Below are positions 44,613-52,903 of a DNA stretch of 64,000 nt, piece by piece. Each line of letters starts with the position of its first letter. Positions within the stretch are counted from its first letter, which is position 1. Origin of the DNA: Hyphomicrobiales bacterium. GTDB lineage: Bacteria; Pseudomonadota; Alphaproteobacteria; Rhizobiales; Rhizobiaceae. The stretch spans positions 124,001 to 188,000 of the forward strand of contig UBQX01000007.1 of NCBI GenBank assembly GCA_900467685.1, read 5' to 3'. The position numbers and the translations under genes were made by a program. The notes under the pieces are model-generated. The model made no database searches, had not been told where the DNA came from, and was given only the letters and a program-made list of their open reading frames with translations.

Positions 44613-45371
44613 TCAAAGCTCCATGTCATTCCCGACATGCAGGCTCACTCGGCCTGCAGAAAACAGCGTCCGCGAATATTGCACAGGCACTCCCTCCAGA
44701 TCCGCATTCACCGCCAGCGCTTCGAGCACGATGCCGCCGGGGGTAAGGCGCAGCCATTCGCGCTCCCGCTCGTCCGCATGGCGAGCCGAAATGTCGGTCG
44801 AGATACGGACATAGTCCGCCAGTCCCATCGCGGCAAAGGAGCGGGTCACGGAGCGCTCGCGGCGAAAGTGCTCGTCAATCCCGGCAAAGCGGGCAGCCGG
44901 GAAGTAATGAAACGCGAGCGACACGGGAATGCCATCTGCAAGCCCCAACGTTTCCAGCGTCACGCATGGCGTGCCGGGCGCGATCCGAAGCGCTACGGCT
45001 ACGTCTTCGGGCGCAGTCGCTTCGCCCGAGGCAATATAGGCTGACTCCGGTCGCCGCGCCTGTCCGCCAAGGCCGGAAGAGAAGCGCGTGCGCCGGGAGA
45101 TCGGCATTTTCAGGCGTATATCTTCGAGAATTTCTGTCCCCCTGCCCGCCTTCGCCCTCACGATCCCTTCGTTCTGGAGCGCTGCGATGGCCGCGCGCAC
45201 GGTGTGACGGTTGACACCGAAGCGTTCCGACAGCGCCATTTCGCCCGGAAGCTTGCCCGCTTCACGGAACTCTCCCGCACCGATGGCGACGCGAATGTCG
45301 TCGGCGATCTGCCGCCAGAGCGCTACGCCACTCGTCCGGTCCACGCCTGCATGCTTCTTCGTTCCAGTCAT
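44613..45371 (-). CDS. phnF: Phosphonate metabolism GntR-type regulator PhnF
   Basis: This 252-residue GntR/HutC-family repressor has an N-terminal winged HTH (LPGEMALSERFGVNRHTVRAAI, about residues 35-56) and a C-terminal UTRA effector domain. It is divergent from the phnG-phnN genes, the standard arrangement for PhnF. A near-palindrome in the shared upstream region is a candidate operator. ATG 45371 is chosen; a TTG five codons earlier is possible. Confidence 0.9.
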   Translation of the reverse strand: MTGTKKHAGVDRTSGVALWRQIADDIRVAIGAGEFREAGKLPGEMALSERFGVNRHTVRAAIAALQNEGIVRAKAGRGTEILEDIRLKMPISRRTRFSSGLGGQARRPESAYIASGEATAPEDVAVALRIAPGTPCVTLETLGLADGIPVSLAFHYFPAARFAGIDEHFRRERSVTRSFAAMGLADYVRISTDISARHADEREREWLRLTPGGIVLEALAVNADLEGVPVQYSRTLFSAGRVSLHVGNDMEL

Positions 45372-45425
45372 GAAGATGTCACCCAAATGTCACTCGACAA
45401 TGCTACTAACATGGCCTAGGGTCAA

Positions 45426-45437
45426 TTGTCTAGATAA
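45426..45437. promoter_or_regulatory. Candidate PhnF operator
   Basis: TTGTCTAGATAA is a 12-bp near-palindrome centred on CTAG (10 of 12 positions symmetric). It lies 19 bases before the phnG ATG and 54 bases from phnF. GntR/HutC proteins bind such short inverted repeats, so repression of phnG and autoregulation of phnF are plausible. Confidence 0.5.
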
Positions 45438-45456
45438 ATATACATTTGAGGTTCAA

Positions 45457-45939
45457 ATGCAGACCGCAGCGAAGACAAATCCGGAGACGCACCTGAGCGC
45501 TCAAGACGCGGCGCGAAAGTTGAGGATAGAACGCCTCGCCCGTGCCACTGTCGAGGAAATGGAAGGCGTGCTCGAGGCGATCGGCGGCGTGCCGGAGGCC
45601 ACCAACCTGCGCGGCCCCGAAACCGGCCTCGTGATGATCCGCGGCCGCATGGGCGGAACGGGTTCGCTGTTCAATCTGGGTGAAGCAACCGTCACCCGGG
45701 CCACAGTCAGGCTTGCGACCGGCGCGGTCGGCCACGGCCAGCGCCTTGGCGGCGACAAGGGTGCCGCCCGGCTATCGGCCATTCTCGACGCGCTCGCAGA
45801 GACGCCCGCGCATCGCGCCACCGTCGAAACGCTTTGCGCTGCCGTCGCCGCGCGGATCGAGACGGAAGACTCCAGGCTTGCCGCCGAAACCGCCGCCACA
45901 CGGGTTGATTTCTTCACCATGGTCCGGGGAGACGACTAA
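45457..45939 (+). CDS. phnG: C-P lyase system protein PhnG
   Basis: This 160-residue subunit of the PhnGHIJ core complex, which with PhnI and PhnL attaches the phosphonate to the 1' position of ribose in a nucleotide triphosphate. The family stretch RGPETGLVMIRGRMGGTGSLFNLGEATVTR is split here around residue 60 (RGRMGGTG, FNLGEATVTR). A frame open to 45211 extends into the phnF gene; ATG 45457 with GAGGT upstream is the real start. Its TAA overlaps the phnH ATG by one base. Confidence 0.93.
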   Translation: MQTAAKTNPETHLSAQDAARKLRIERLARATVEEMEGVLEAIGGVPEATNLRGPETGLVMIRGRMGGTGSLFNLGEATVTRATVRLATGAVGHGQRLGGDKGAARLSAILDALAETPAHRATVETLCAAVAARIETEDSRLAAETAATRVDFFTMVRGDD

Positions 45940-46547
45940 TGTCCATGCACACGCACGCTCTCGAAGGCGGTTTCGCCAATCCGGTTCTCGGCGCACAAGC
46001 CACGTTCCGCGCCCTCATGGACGCCATGTCCCGGCCGGGCACGATCCAGACACTAACCACCGATGCCGCCCCGCCGCATCCGCTCGGCCTTGCTCAAGGG
46101 GCCGTTGCGTTGACGCTTGCCGATCACGACACGCCTGTCTGGCTTTCGCCGGCACTCGCCAATGTGACGACCAAGGGCTGGATTGGATTCCACACGGGCG
46201 CCGAAATTGCGACCTCCCCGGCTCATGCGCGCTTTGCCTTCCTCGGCTCCGGCGAGCCGATCCCCGATTTCCTCGGCTTTGCCGCCGGCAGCCAGGATTA
46301 TCCGGACCGCTCGGCCACGCTCGTCATCGAACTGCCATCGCTTTCCGGTGGTCCGCAATTTCTGGCCACCGGCCCGGGCATCAGGATCAGCACGCAGATC
46401 GCGCTTCAGGGACTGCCGGCCGATTTCCTGCACCGCTGGCGCGTCAATCGCGGCTTCTTCCCGCGCGGCATCGATCTGATCTTCACCGCCGGCAACGCGT
46501 TGATGGCGCTGCCGCGCTCGACCGACCTTCAAGCTCTGGGAGGCTGA
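45939..46547 (+). CDS. phnH: C-P lyase subunit PhnH
   Basis: This 202-residue PhnH-family protein (NPVLGAQATFRALMDAMSRPG near the start, FPRGIDLIFTAG near the end) is a structural part of the C-P lyase core complex. It overlaps phnG by one base and precedes phnI by one base, so the three are translationally coupled. Confidence 0.93.
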   Translation: MSMHTHALEGGFANPVLGAQATFRALMDAMSRPGTIQTLTTDAAPPHPLGLAQGAVALTLADHDTPVWLSPALANVTTKGWIGFHTGAEIATSPAHARFAFLGSGEPIPDFLGFAAGSQDYPDRSATLVIELPSLSGGPQFLATGPGIRISTQIALQGLPADFLHRWRVNRGFFPRGIDLIFTAGNALMALPRSTDLQALGG

Positions 46548-46548
46548 C

Positions 46549-47655
46549 ATGTATGTTGCCGTAAAAGGCGGCGAAGCCGCCATTGCCAATGCGCATCGCC
46601 TGCTTGCCGATCGCCGCCGGGGCGACCGCTCGCTGCCCGCGCTGTCCATCGAGCAGATCGTCGCGCAACTCGCGCTCGGCGTCGACCGCATCATGGCCGA
46701 AGCCTCGCTTTATGACCGCACACTGGCCGCACTTGCCATGCGCCAGGCCCGCGGCGACATGATCGAGGCGATCTTCATCCTGCGCGCCTATCGCACGACA
46801 CTGCCGCGCTTCGGCTATTCAAACGCCATCGACACCGGCGCGATGCTGGTCGAGCGTCGCATCTCGGCGACCTACAAGGACCTGCCGGGCGGCCAGCTTC
46901 TCGGCCCCACCTTCGACTACACCCACCGCCTGCTCGACCCGTCGCTGCTCTCTGACAACGAGGTCGATGCCGGTCTCCAGCGCGACGCAGGCCCGGAACC
47001 AGTCATGCGCGTCTCCGATATTCTCGCCAGCGAGAGCCTGATCGAGATGGAAGAGCCGGACGAGACGGACACGGCTCCCGGCGACATCACCCGCGAGCCG
47101 CTGGAATTCCCGCTAGGTCGCGACGAGCGCCTGCAGGCTCTGGCGCGCGGCGACGAAGGTTTCCTTCTCGCTCTCGGCTATTCCACCCAGCGCGGCTATG
47201 CCCGCACGCATCCCTTTGCCGGCGAAATCCGTATCGGTCAGGTCGAAGTCGAGATCGACATTCCGGAACTCGGCTTCGCCGTCTCCCTCGGCCGCGTGCA
47301 GGTGACCGAATGCCAGATGGTCAACCAGTTCAAGGGCTCGGCCAAGCAGCCGCCGCAATTCACGCGCGGCTACGGCCTTGTCTTCGGCCAGTCCGAGCGC
47401 AAGGCCATGGCCATGTCGCTGGTCGACCGGGCGCTGCGGGCTGAAGAATTCGGCGAGGATATCGTGGCGCCCGCGCAGGACGAGGAATTCGTCATCTCGC
47501 ATTCCGACAATGTGCAGGCGACCGGCTTCGTCGAACACCTGAAGCTACCACATTATGTCGATTTCCAGGCCGAACTCGATCTCGTCCGCCGCATGCGCCG
47601 CGAATATGACGCCGCCAATCCGGCTATTGAAGAGATGAAGGAGGCTGCGGAATGA
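46549..47655 (+). CDS. phnI: C-P lyase nucleosidase subunit PhnI
   Basis: This 368-residue PhnI starts MYVAVKGGEAAI and has FGYSNAIDTGAM, GGQLLGPTFDYTHRLLD and HVKLPHYVDFQAEL-like family features. With PhnG, PhnH and PhnL it displaces adenine from ATP by phosphonate. The operon junctions before and after the core are tight, but a 211-bp gap follows this gene, containing an antisense small ORF. Confidence 0.94.
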   Translation: MYVAVKGGEAAIANAHRLLADRRRGDRSLPALSIEQIVAQLALGVDRIMAEASLYDRTLAALAMRQARGDMIEAIFILRAYRTTLPRFGYSNAIDTGAMLVERRISATYKDLPGGQLLGPTFDYTHRLLDPSLLSDNEVDAGLQRDAGPEPVMRVSDILASESLIEMEEPDETDTAPGDITREPLEFPLGRDERLQALARGDEGFLLALGYSTQRGYARTHPFAGEIRIGQVEVEIDIPELGFAVSLGRVQVTECQMVNQFKGSAKQPPQFTRGYGLVFGQSERKAMAMSLVDRALRAEEFGEDIVAPAQDEEFVISHSDNVQATGFVEHLKLPHYVDFQAELDLVRRMRREYDAANPAIEEMKEAAE

Positions 47656-47666
47656 CAATTGCTGCT

Positions 47667-47816
47667 TCAGTCACCGCCCCCGTCAGAGCCGCCATCTCCA
47701 TGTCCGTCATGGCTGTCGAAGACGCCGCCGCCGTCGCCGGAACTGCCGTTGGATTTGCGCAGAAGCGCCACCGCCAGAACCACGCCCCCAAAAATGGCGA
47801 TGAACACCCATTCCAT
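47667..47816 (-). CDS. Antisense small membrane protein with Gly/Asp-rich tail between phnI and phnJ
   Basis: A 49-residue frame on the minus strand starts at ATG 47816 with GAGGGG eight bases upstream. It has a clean N-terminal span (MEWVFIAIFGGVVLAVALL) and a positive stop-transfer (RK). The tail is Gly, Asp, His and Ser-rich (HDGHGDGGSDGGGD). It fits exactly within the only sizeable gap inside the phn operon. Glycine/aspartate-rich small proteins of this kind are frequent in rhizobia with no known role; the tail could bind metal. A plus-strand frame in the same place (47652 on) reads poorly. Confidence 0.6.
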   Translation of the reverse strand: MEWVFIAIFGGVVLAVALLRKSNGSSGDGGGVFDSHDGHGDGGSDGGGD

Positions 47817-47866
47817 GACACGCCCCTCATGTCCGCCCGTCCCACGCTTGAAAGAGGTATGGCCCA

Positions 47867-48748
47867 ATGAGCGACCTTGCAACATACAACTTCGCCTATC
47901 TCGACGAGCAGACCAAGCGGATGATCCGCCGGGCAATCCTCAAGGCGATTGCCATTCCCGGCTATCAGGTTCCCTTCGCCTCCCGCGAAATGCCCATGCC
48001 TTACGGCTGGGGCACGGGCGGCGTGCAGGTGACGGCTGCCGTCATTGGTCCGGAGGATACGCTGAAGGTGATCGACCAGGGCGCCGATGACACCACGAAC
48101 GCCGTCTCCATCCGCGCCTTCTTCCAGAAGGTCGCCAATGTCGCCGTCACGACGAAGATGCGCGAGGCGACCGTCATCCAGACGCGCCACCGCATTCCGG
48201 AAGAGACGCTGACCGAGGGCCAGGTGCTCGTCTATCAGGTGCCGATACCGGAGCCCTTGCGCTTCCTTGAGCCGCGCGAGACCGAGACGCGCAAGATGCA
48301 TGCGCTGGAAGAATACGGCCTCATGCATGTGAAGCTCTACGAGGACATCGCCCGCAACGGCCATATCGCCACGACCTATGCCTATCCGGTCAAGGTCGAG
48401 GGCCGCTATGTCATGGACCCCTCGCCGATCCCGAAATTCGACAATCCGAAAATGCACATGTCGGAGGCGCTCCAGCTCTTCGGGGCCGGCCGCGAGAAGC
48501 GCATCTACGCGATCCCGCCGCACACGAAGGTCGTCAGCCTCGATTTCGAGGATCATCCTTTCGAAGTCCAGAAATTCGCCAAGCCCTGTGCGCTCTGCGG
48601 CGCGCATGGCGTCTATCTCGATGAGGTCATCCTCGATGACAAGGGCGGGCGCATGTTCGTCTGCTCCGACACCGATTTCTGCGAGGAACGCCGCGAGGCC
48701 GGCCATGTCGGCGAACTGGGCGTGGCCAACAAGGAGGCTGCGGAATGA
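47867..48748 (+). CDS. phnJ: C-P lyase radical SAM catalytic subunit PhnJ
   Basis: This 293-residue enzyme cleaves the carbon-phosphorus bond of ribose-1-phosphonate-5-phosphate by radical SAM chemistry. All four key Cys are present at the same numbers as in E. coli: Cys241, Cys244 and Cys266 for the iron-sulfur cluster and Cys272 for the thiyl radical (CALCGAHG and FVCSDTDFC). Its TGA overlaps the phnK start by four bases. Confidence 0.97.
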   Translation: MSDLATYNFAYLDEQTKRMIRRAILKAIAIPGYQVPFASREMPMPYGWGTGGVQVTAAVIGPEDTLKVIDQGADDTTNAVSIRAFFQKVANVAVTTKMREATVIQTRHRIPEETLTEGQVLVYQVPIPEPLRFLEPRETETRKMHALEEYGLMHVKLYEDIARNGHIATTYAYPVKVEGRYVMDPSPIPKFDNPKMHMSEALQLFGAGREKRIYAIPPHTKVVSLDFEDHPFEVQKFAKPCALCGAHGVYLDEVILDDKGGRMFVCSDTDFCEERREAGHVGELGVANKEAAE

Positions 48749-49521
48749 GCGAGCTACCGCTTCTGAAAGTTCACGAACTCTCGAAATTCTATGGCGGGCG
48801 CATCGGCTGCCGCAACGTTTCCTTCGACCTCTGGCCCGGTGAGGTTCTCGCCATTGTAGGCGAGTCCGGCTCCGGCAAGACGACACTGTTGAACTGCCTC
48901 TCGACCCGGCTCACCGCCGATGTCGGCTCGGTCGAATACCATATGCGGGACGGCCAATATCGCAATCTGGCGACCATGCCGGAGGCCGAGCGCCGCTTCC
49001 TCATGCGCACCGACTGGGGCTTCGTTCACCAGAACCCCGCTGACGGCCTGCGCATGACGGTATCGGCCGGTGCCAACGTCGGCGAACGCCTGATGGCGGT
49101 TGGCGAGCGGCATTATGGCCGGATCCGCGAGACCGCCGGCGACTGGCTCGGCCGCGTCGAAATCGGCCTCGACCGCATGGATGACCAGCCGCGCGCCTTT
49201 TCCGGCGGCATGCGCCAGCGCCTGCAGATCGCCCGCAACCTCGTCACCTCCCCCCGCCTCGTCTTCATGGACGAGCCGACCGGCGGCCTCGACGTCTCGG
49301 TGCAGGCGCGCCTGCTCGACCTCATTCGCGGCCTCGTGCAGGACCTCGGCCTCGCGGTCATCGTCGTCACGCATGACCTCGCCGTCGCCCGCCTTCTGTC
49401 GCATCGCATGATGGTGATGAAGGACGGCCACGTCATCGAACATGGTCTGACCGACCGCGTGCTCGACGATCCTCGCGAACCCTATACCCAGCTTCTCGTC
49501 TCCTCCATCCTGCAAGTTTGA
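48745..49521 (+). CDS. phnK: C-P lyase accessory ATP-binding protein PhnK
   Basis: This 258-residue ABC-type ATPase has Walker A GESGSGKTT (about residues 39-47), signature FSGGMRQR and Walker B LVFMDEP. It binds the PhnGHIJ core and is needed in vivo. It has no membrane partner and is not a transporter. It starts within the phnJ stop (ATGA overlap). Confidence 0.95.
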   Translation: MSELPLLKVHELSKFYGGRIGCRNVSFDLWPGEVLAIVGESGSGKTTLLNCLSTRLTADVGSVEYHMRDGQYRNLATMPEAERRFLMRTDWGFVHQNPADGLRMTVSAGANVGERLMAVGERHYGRIRETAGDWLGRVEIGLDRMDDQPRAFSGGMRQRLQIARNLVTSPRLVFMDEPTGGLDVSVQARLLDLIRGLVQDLGLAVIVVTHDLAVARLLSHRMMVMKDGHVIEHGLTDRVLDDPREPYTQLLVSSILQV

Positions 49522-49538
49522 GGAAGAAAGGTTTTCCC

Positions 49539-50243
49539 ATGGCAACGCCGCTTGTCGTTTCCGAAGTCGCGAAATCCTTCACCATGCATCTGCGTGGCGG
49601 AACGCTGCTTCCCGTCATCCAGGACGTCAACTTTTCGGTGAAGGCCGGCGAATGCGCCGTGCTCGGCGGCCCCTCGGGCGCGGGCAAAAGTTCGATCCTG
49701 AAGATGCTGTTCGGCAACTATTCGGTCGATAGCGGCCAGATTCTCGTCAATCACGAAGGCCGAGTCATCGATCTCGCCACCGCCGATCCGCGCACCGTCA
49801 TCCAGGTTCGCCGCAACACGATCGGTTATGTCAGCCAGTTCCTGCGCGTCGTTCCCCGCGTCTCGGCACTCGATATTGTCGCCGAGCCGCTGACTGCACG
49901 CGGAACCTCCATCGAGGCCGCACGCGCCCGCGCCGAGGAACTTCTGTCTGCACTCAATCTGCCCCGCGAACTCTGGTTGCTACCGCCCGCCACCTTCTCA
50001 GGCGGCGAACAGCAGCGCGTCAACATCGCCCGCGGCTTCATCACCGATCATCCGATCCTGCTGCTCGATGAGCCGACCGCCTCGCTCGACGCGAAGAACC
50101 GCGAGGTCGTCATCGGCATGATCGAGGAGAAGAAGAAGGCGGGCGTCGCCCTTCTCGGCATCTTCCATGACGAGGACGTGCGCGAGCGCGTCGCTGACCG
50201 CATCATCGACGTGTCCGGCTTCTCGGCCAGAAAGGCAGCCTGA
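49539..50243 (+). CDS. phnL: C-P lyase accessory ATP-binding protein PhnL
   Basis: This 234-residue ABC-type protein has Walker A GPSGAGKSS, signature FSGGEQQR and Walker B ILLLDEP. PhnL takes part in the first step, formation of the alpha-D-ribose-1-methylphosphonate triphosphate. ATG 49539 follows a GGAAGAAAGG site, and a start at 49518 is less likely. Only three bases separate it from the next gene. Confidence 0.94.
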   Translation: MATPLVVSEVAKSFTMHLRGGTLLPVIQDVNFSVKAGECAVLGGPSGAGKSSILKMLFGNYSVDSGQILVNHEGRVIDLATADPRTVIQVRRNTIGYVSQFLRVVPRVSALDIVAEPLTARGTSIEAARARAEELLSALNLPRELWLLPPATFSGGEQQRVNIARGFITDHPILLLDEPTASLDAKNREVVIGMIEEKKKAGVALLGIFHDEDVRERVADRIIDVSGFSARKAA

Positions 50244-50246
50244 TCC

Positions 50247-50858
50247 ATGACCAAGCTTTCCATCGAGCCGCTGATCGACCCCACCGCCAAGGTGAAGGAC
50301 TGCACGCTCGGCCGCTACACCGAGATCGCCGAACTCTGCCGCGTCAGCGAAACCGAACTGGGAGATTACTCCTATATCGAGCGCGGCAGCATGGTCTGGT
50401 GTGCCACGATCGGCAAATTCGCCAATATCGCCGCCGATGTTCGCATCAATGCCACCAAGCATCCGATATGGCGGGCAACGCTCCACCACTTCACCTATCG
50501 CGCCGGCGATTACTGGCCGGATGCCGAGGATGAGAAGGACTTCTTCTCCTGGCGGCGCGAGAACCGTGTCACAATCGGCCACGATACCTGGATCGGCCAC
50601 GGCGCGATCCTTCTTCCCGGCGTCACAATCGGAAATGGCGCGGTCATTGGCGCAGGCGCTGTGGTCTCCAAGGACGTCGCCCCCTACACGATCGTTGGCG
50701 GGGTTCCGGCAGCCCCTATCCGCGAGCGTTTCCCGAAGGAAATAGTCGAGCGTTTCGAGGCGCTTGCCTGGTGGGATTGGGAGCATGACGCGCTGCGTGG
50801 CGCGCTCGAGGATTTCCGCGCGCTCGACGCCGAAGCCTTCCTCGCCAAATACGAATGA
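50247..50858 (+). CDS. Phosphonate-operon hexapeptide transferase (DapD/Vat-like acetyltransferase)
   Basis: This 203-residue left-handed beta-helix protein belongs to the hexapeptide transferases encoded within phn operons. Motifs include [37 protein letters not shown] and GGVPAAPI. It also has [14 protein letters not shown], the loop with the probable catalytic His. An acetylating role on an aminoalkylphosphonate (analogous to PhnO) is suggested by context but not shown. It ends the first phn transcription unit before a regulatory gap. Confidence 0.85.
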   Translation: MTKLSIEPLIDPTAKVKDCTLGRYTEIAELCRVSETELGDYSYIERGSMVWCATIGKFANIAADVRINATKHPIWRATLHHFTYRAGDYWPDAEDEKDFFSWRRENRVTIGHDTWIGHGAILLPGVTIGNGAVIGAGAVVSKDVAPYTIVGGVPAAPIRERFPKEIVERFEALAWWDWEHDALRGALEDFRALDAEAFLAKYE

Positions 50859-50905
50859 CGGCGTCACAAGCGCCGTCACAAAACTGCAAAATCAAATTCA
50901 GAAAA

Positions 50906-50923
50906 CTGCAACAAATCTGACAT
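50906..50923 (+). promoter_or_regulatory. Pho-box-like direct repeat upstream of phnC
   Basis: CTGCAAC-AAAT-CTGACAT has the two 7-mers at 11-base spacing of the PhoB box (CTGTCAT-N4-CTGTCAT): 4 of 7 and 6 of 7 matches. A weaker pair, CCGTCAC-AAAA-CTGCAAA, precedes it at 50873-50890. It lies 62 bases before the phnC ATG, in the only wide gap of the second half of the operon, so phnC-phnN probably has its own phosphate-starvation promoter. Confidence 0.55.
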
Positions 50924-50985
50924 CGCGGCTTCAAGCTCGGGCAGTAGCGTCTTTCCTAACAAATAATGAAACAGGGACTTGGTTC

Positions 50986-51813
50986 ATGTTCGAGCTCAAG
51001 CAAGTGAGCCGTGTGTTCGGCCGCAAGACCGCCGTCGATAGCGTCAGCTTTGCCATTCCCGCCGGCCAGATGGTCGGCGTCATCGGCCGTTCCGGTGCGG
51101 GCAAATCGACACTGATGCGCATGCTCAACCGCCTGACGGACCCGACCTCCGGTTCCATCGTGTTCGATGGCCTGGAAGTCTCCGCCCTCAAGGGGAGCGC
51201 GCTACGGTCATGGCATCGTGACTGTGCCATGATCTTCCAGCAGTTCAACCTCGTGCCGCGCCTCGACGTCCTGACCAATGTCATGCTCGGCCGCCTCAAT
51301 CATCGTTCCTCGATGATGAGCGTGCTGGGGCTTTTCAGCCGCGAGGAGCGCATTATGGCGATTGCCGCCCTGGAGCGCCTCGGGATTGAGCAGACCGCTC
51401 TTCAGCCGGCCGGCACACTCTCCGGCGGCCAGCAGCAGCGTGTGGCGATTGCCCGGGCGCTGATGCAGCAGCCGAAGGTTCTGCTCGCCGACGAGCCCAT
51501 TGCCTCGCTCGACCCGATGAACGCGAAGATCGTCATGGACGCGCTGCGCGACATCAACGAGCGGGAAGGCATCACGGTCATCACCAACCTGCACACGCTC
51601 GACACCGCCCGCGCCTATTGCCAGCGCATCATCGGCATGGCCGGCGGCCGCGTCGTGTTCGACGGCACGCCAGCGGAGCTGACGACCGAAGCCGTCAACC
51701 GCATCTACGGCGCAGACGGCGCCATCGATGAAACGATGACCTCCACCGCCATCAACCTGGTCCCGTCCCCCAAGCCTGTCGCAGCCGGCGTGCTCGTATC
51801 CGCCGTTCATTGA
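50986..51813 (+). CDS. phnC: Phosphonate ABC transporter ATP-binding protein PhnC
   Basis: This 275-residue importer ATPase has Walker [10 protein letters not shown], signature LSGGQQQR and Walker B VLLADEP. It energises uptake by PhnE/PhnE2 with PhnD. The frame is open upstream to 50764 inside the previous gene, but ATG 50986 starts the family sequence ([12 protein letters not shown]). Confidence 0.95.
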   Translation: MFELKQVSRVFGRKTAVDSVSFAIPAGQMVGVIGRSGAGKSTLMRMLNRLTDPTSGSIVFDGLEVSALKGSALRSWHRDCAMIFQQFNLVPRLDVLTNVMLGRLNHRSSMMSVLGLFSREERIMAIAALERLGIEQTALQPAGTLSGGQQQRVAIARALMQQPKVLLADEPIASLDPMNAKIVMDALRDINEREGITVITNLHTLDTARAYCQRIIGMAGGRVVFDGTPAELTTEAVNRIYGADGAIDETMTSTAINLVPSPKPVAAGVLVSAVH

Positions 51814-51899
51814 CGGCCACCCTTCGCCCGCCCGCGTCAAAGGCACCCGTCGCAGTTTGAAGATCCCCCGGCATCACGCCGGTTTCACTGGAGAAAACC

Positions 51900-52805
51900 A
51901 TGTTCAAGAAAGCCCTGCTTGCCGCTTCGGCGGTTCTCGCGCTCGCCGTCAATGCGGGTGCAGCCGATCTCAAGGAATTCCGCGTCGGCATCCTCGGCGG
52001 CGAAAACCAGACGGACCGTCTGCGCAACTACGCCTGCCTTCAGGACCATCTGAAGAAGGAATTCGGCTTCGAGAAGGTCTCGCTCTTTCCGGCTGCCGAC
52101 TATGACGGCGTGATCCAGGGCCTGCTCGGCGGCACGCTCGACTTCGCCGAACTCGGCGCCTCCGGCTTCGCCAACGTCTATCTCAAGAACGCCAAGGCTG
52201 TTACCCCGATCCTGACGACGCAGCAGAAGGACGGCTCGACCGGCTACTTCTCCATCGGTCTCGCGCTGAAGTCTTCCGGCATCAAGAACATCCAGGACGC
52301 CAAGGGCAAGAAGCTCGGCTATGCCGACCCGGACTCCACCTCCGGTTACCTGATCCCGCTCACCCAGATCCCGAAGGACACGGGCGCGCCGAACGACAAG
52401 TTCTTCTCGGCCACGCAGTTCAACGGCGGCCACGAGAACAACCTGCTCGCCGCCTATGACGGCAAGGTCGACGTCGCTGTCGACGACTCGTCGGGCATCG
52501 GCGATTTCGCTGACGGCTACACCTCCGGCACGTTCCACAAGCTGGTTTCCAAGGGCAAGGTCGATCCGTCCAAGCTCGTTGAAGTCTGGCGCTCGCCGCT
52601 CATCCCGAACGGCCCGCTTGTCGTCCGCAATGAACTCGGCCAGGAATGGCAGGCCAAGCTCGCCAAGTTCTTCACCGACCTGCCGGCCAAGGACGCAAAG
52701 TGCTTCAGCGCCATCGAAGGCGGCGACTTCAAGGGCTACGTTCCCGTGACCGCCGACAACTACAAGGCCATCATCGACGTTCGCAAGCAGGCCATCGGCG
52801 GCTGA
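51900..52805 (+). CDS. phnD: Phosphonate ABC transporter substrate-binding protein PhnD
   Basis: This 301-residue periplasmic protein has a signal peptide (residues 1-22, ending VNAGA). The mature domain has FRVGILGGENQTDRL, LDFAELGASGFAN and DVAVDDSSGIGDF, typical of PhnD. It captures phosphonates or phosphate analogues and delivers them to the PhnE permeases. GGAGA precedes the ATG. A strong hairpin after the gene probably raises its mRNA level over the permease genes. Confidence 0.95.
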   Translation: MFKKALLAASAVLALAVNAGAADLKEFRVGILGGENQTDRLRNYACLQDHLKKEFGFEKVSLFPAADYDGVIQGLLGGTLDFAELGASGFANVYLKNAKAVTPILTTQQKDGSTGYFSIGLALKSSGIKNIQDAKGKKLGYADPDSTSGYLIPLTQIPKDTGAPNDKFFSATQFNGGHENNLLAAYDGKVDVAVDDSSGIGDFADGYTSGTFHKLVSKGKVDPSKLVEVWRSPLIPNGPLVVRNELGQEWQAKLAKFFTDLPAKDAKCFSAIEGGDFKGYVPVTADNYKAIIDVRKQAIGG

Positions 52806-52824
52806 TCGACCGACATCATGAAGG

Positions 52825-52848
52825 TGGGCGGCTCATTCGGGCCGCCCA
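52825..52848 (+). terminator. Hairpin between phnD and phnE (attenuator/mRNA stabiliser)
   Basis: A perfect 8-bp stem (TGGGCGGC / GCCGCCCA) with an 8-base loop, 20 bases after the phnD stop, followed by a pyrimidine-rich but not pure T stretch. Such hairpins after binding-protein genes usually cause differential expression rather than full stop. Confidence 0.7.
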
Positions 52849-52903
52849 TTCTCTTGTCTATTCCAGTTTCACTACCCCCCCCGGAACATCTGACGGAGCC
52901 ACG

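Noticed and set aside
47652-47870. Plus-strand small ORF between phnI and phnJ
   Set aside because: It overlaps the end of phnI and start of phnJ and has no clear ribosome site or domain; the minus-strand frame in the same gap has a better ribosome site and a plausible membrane protein.
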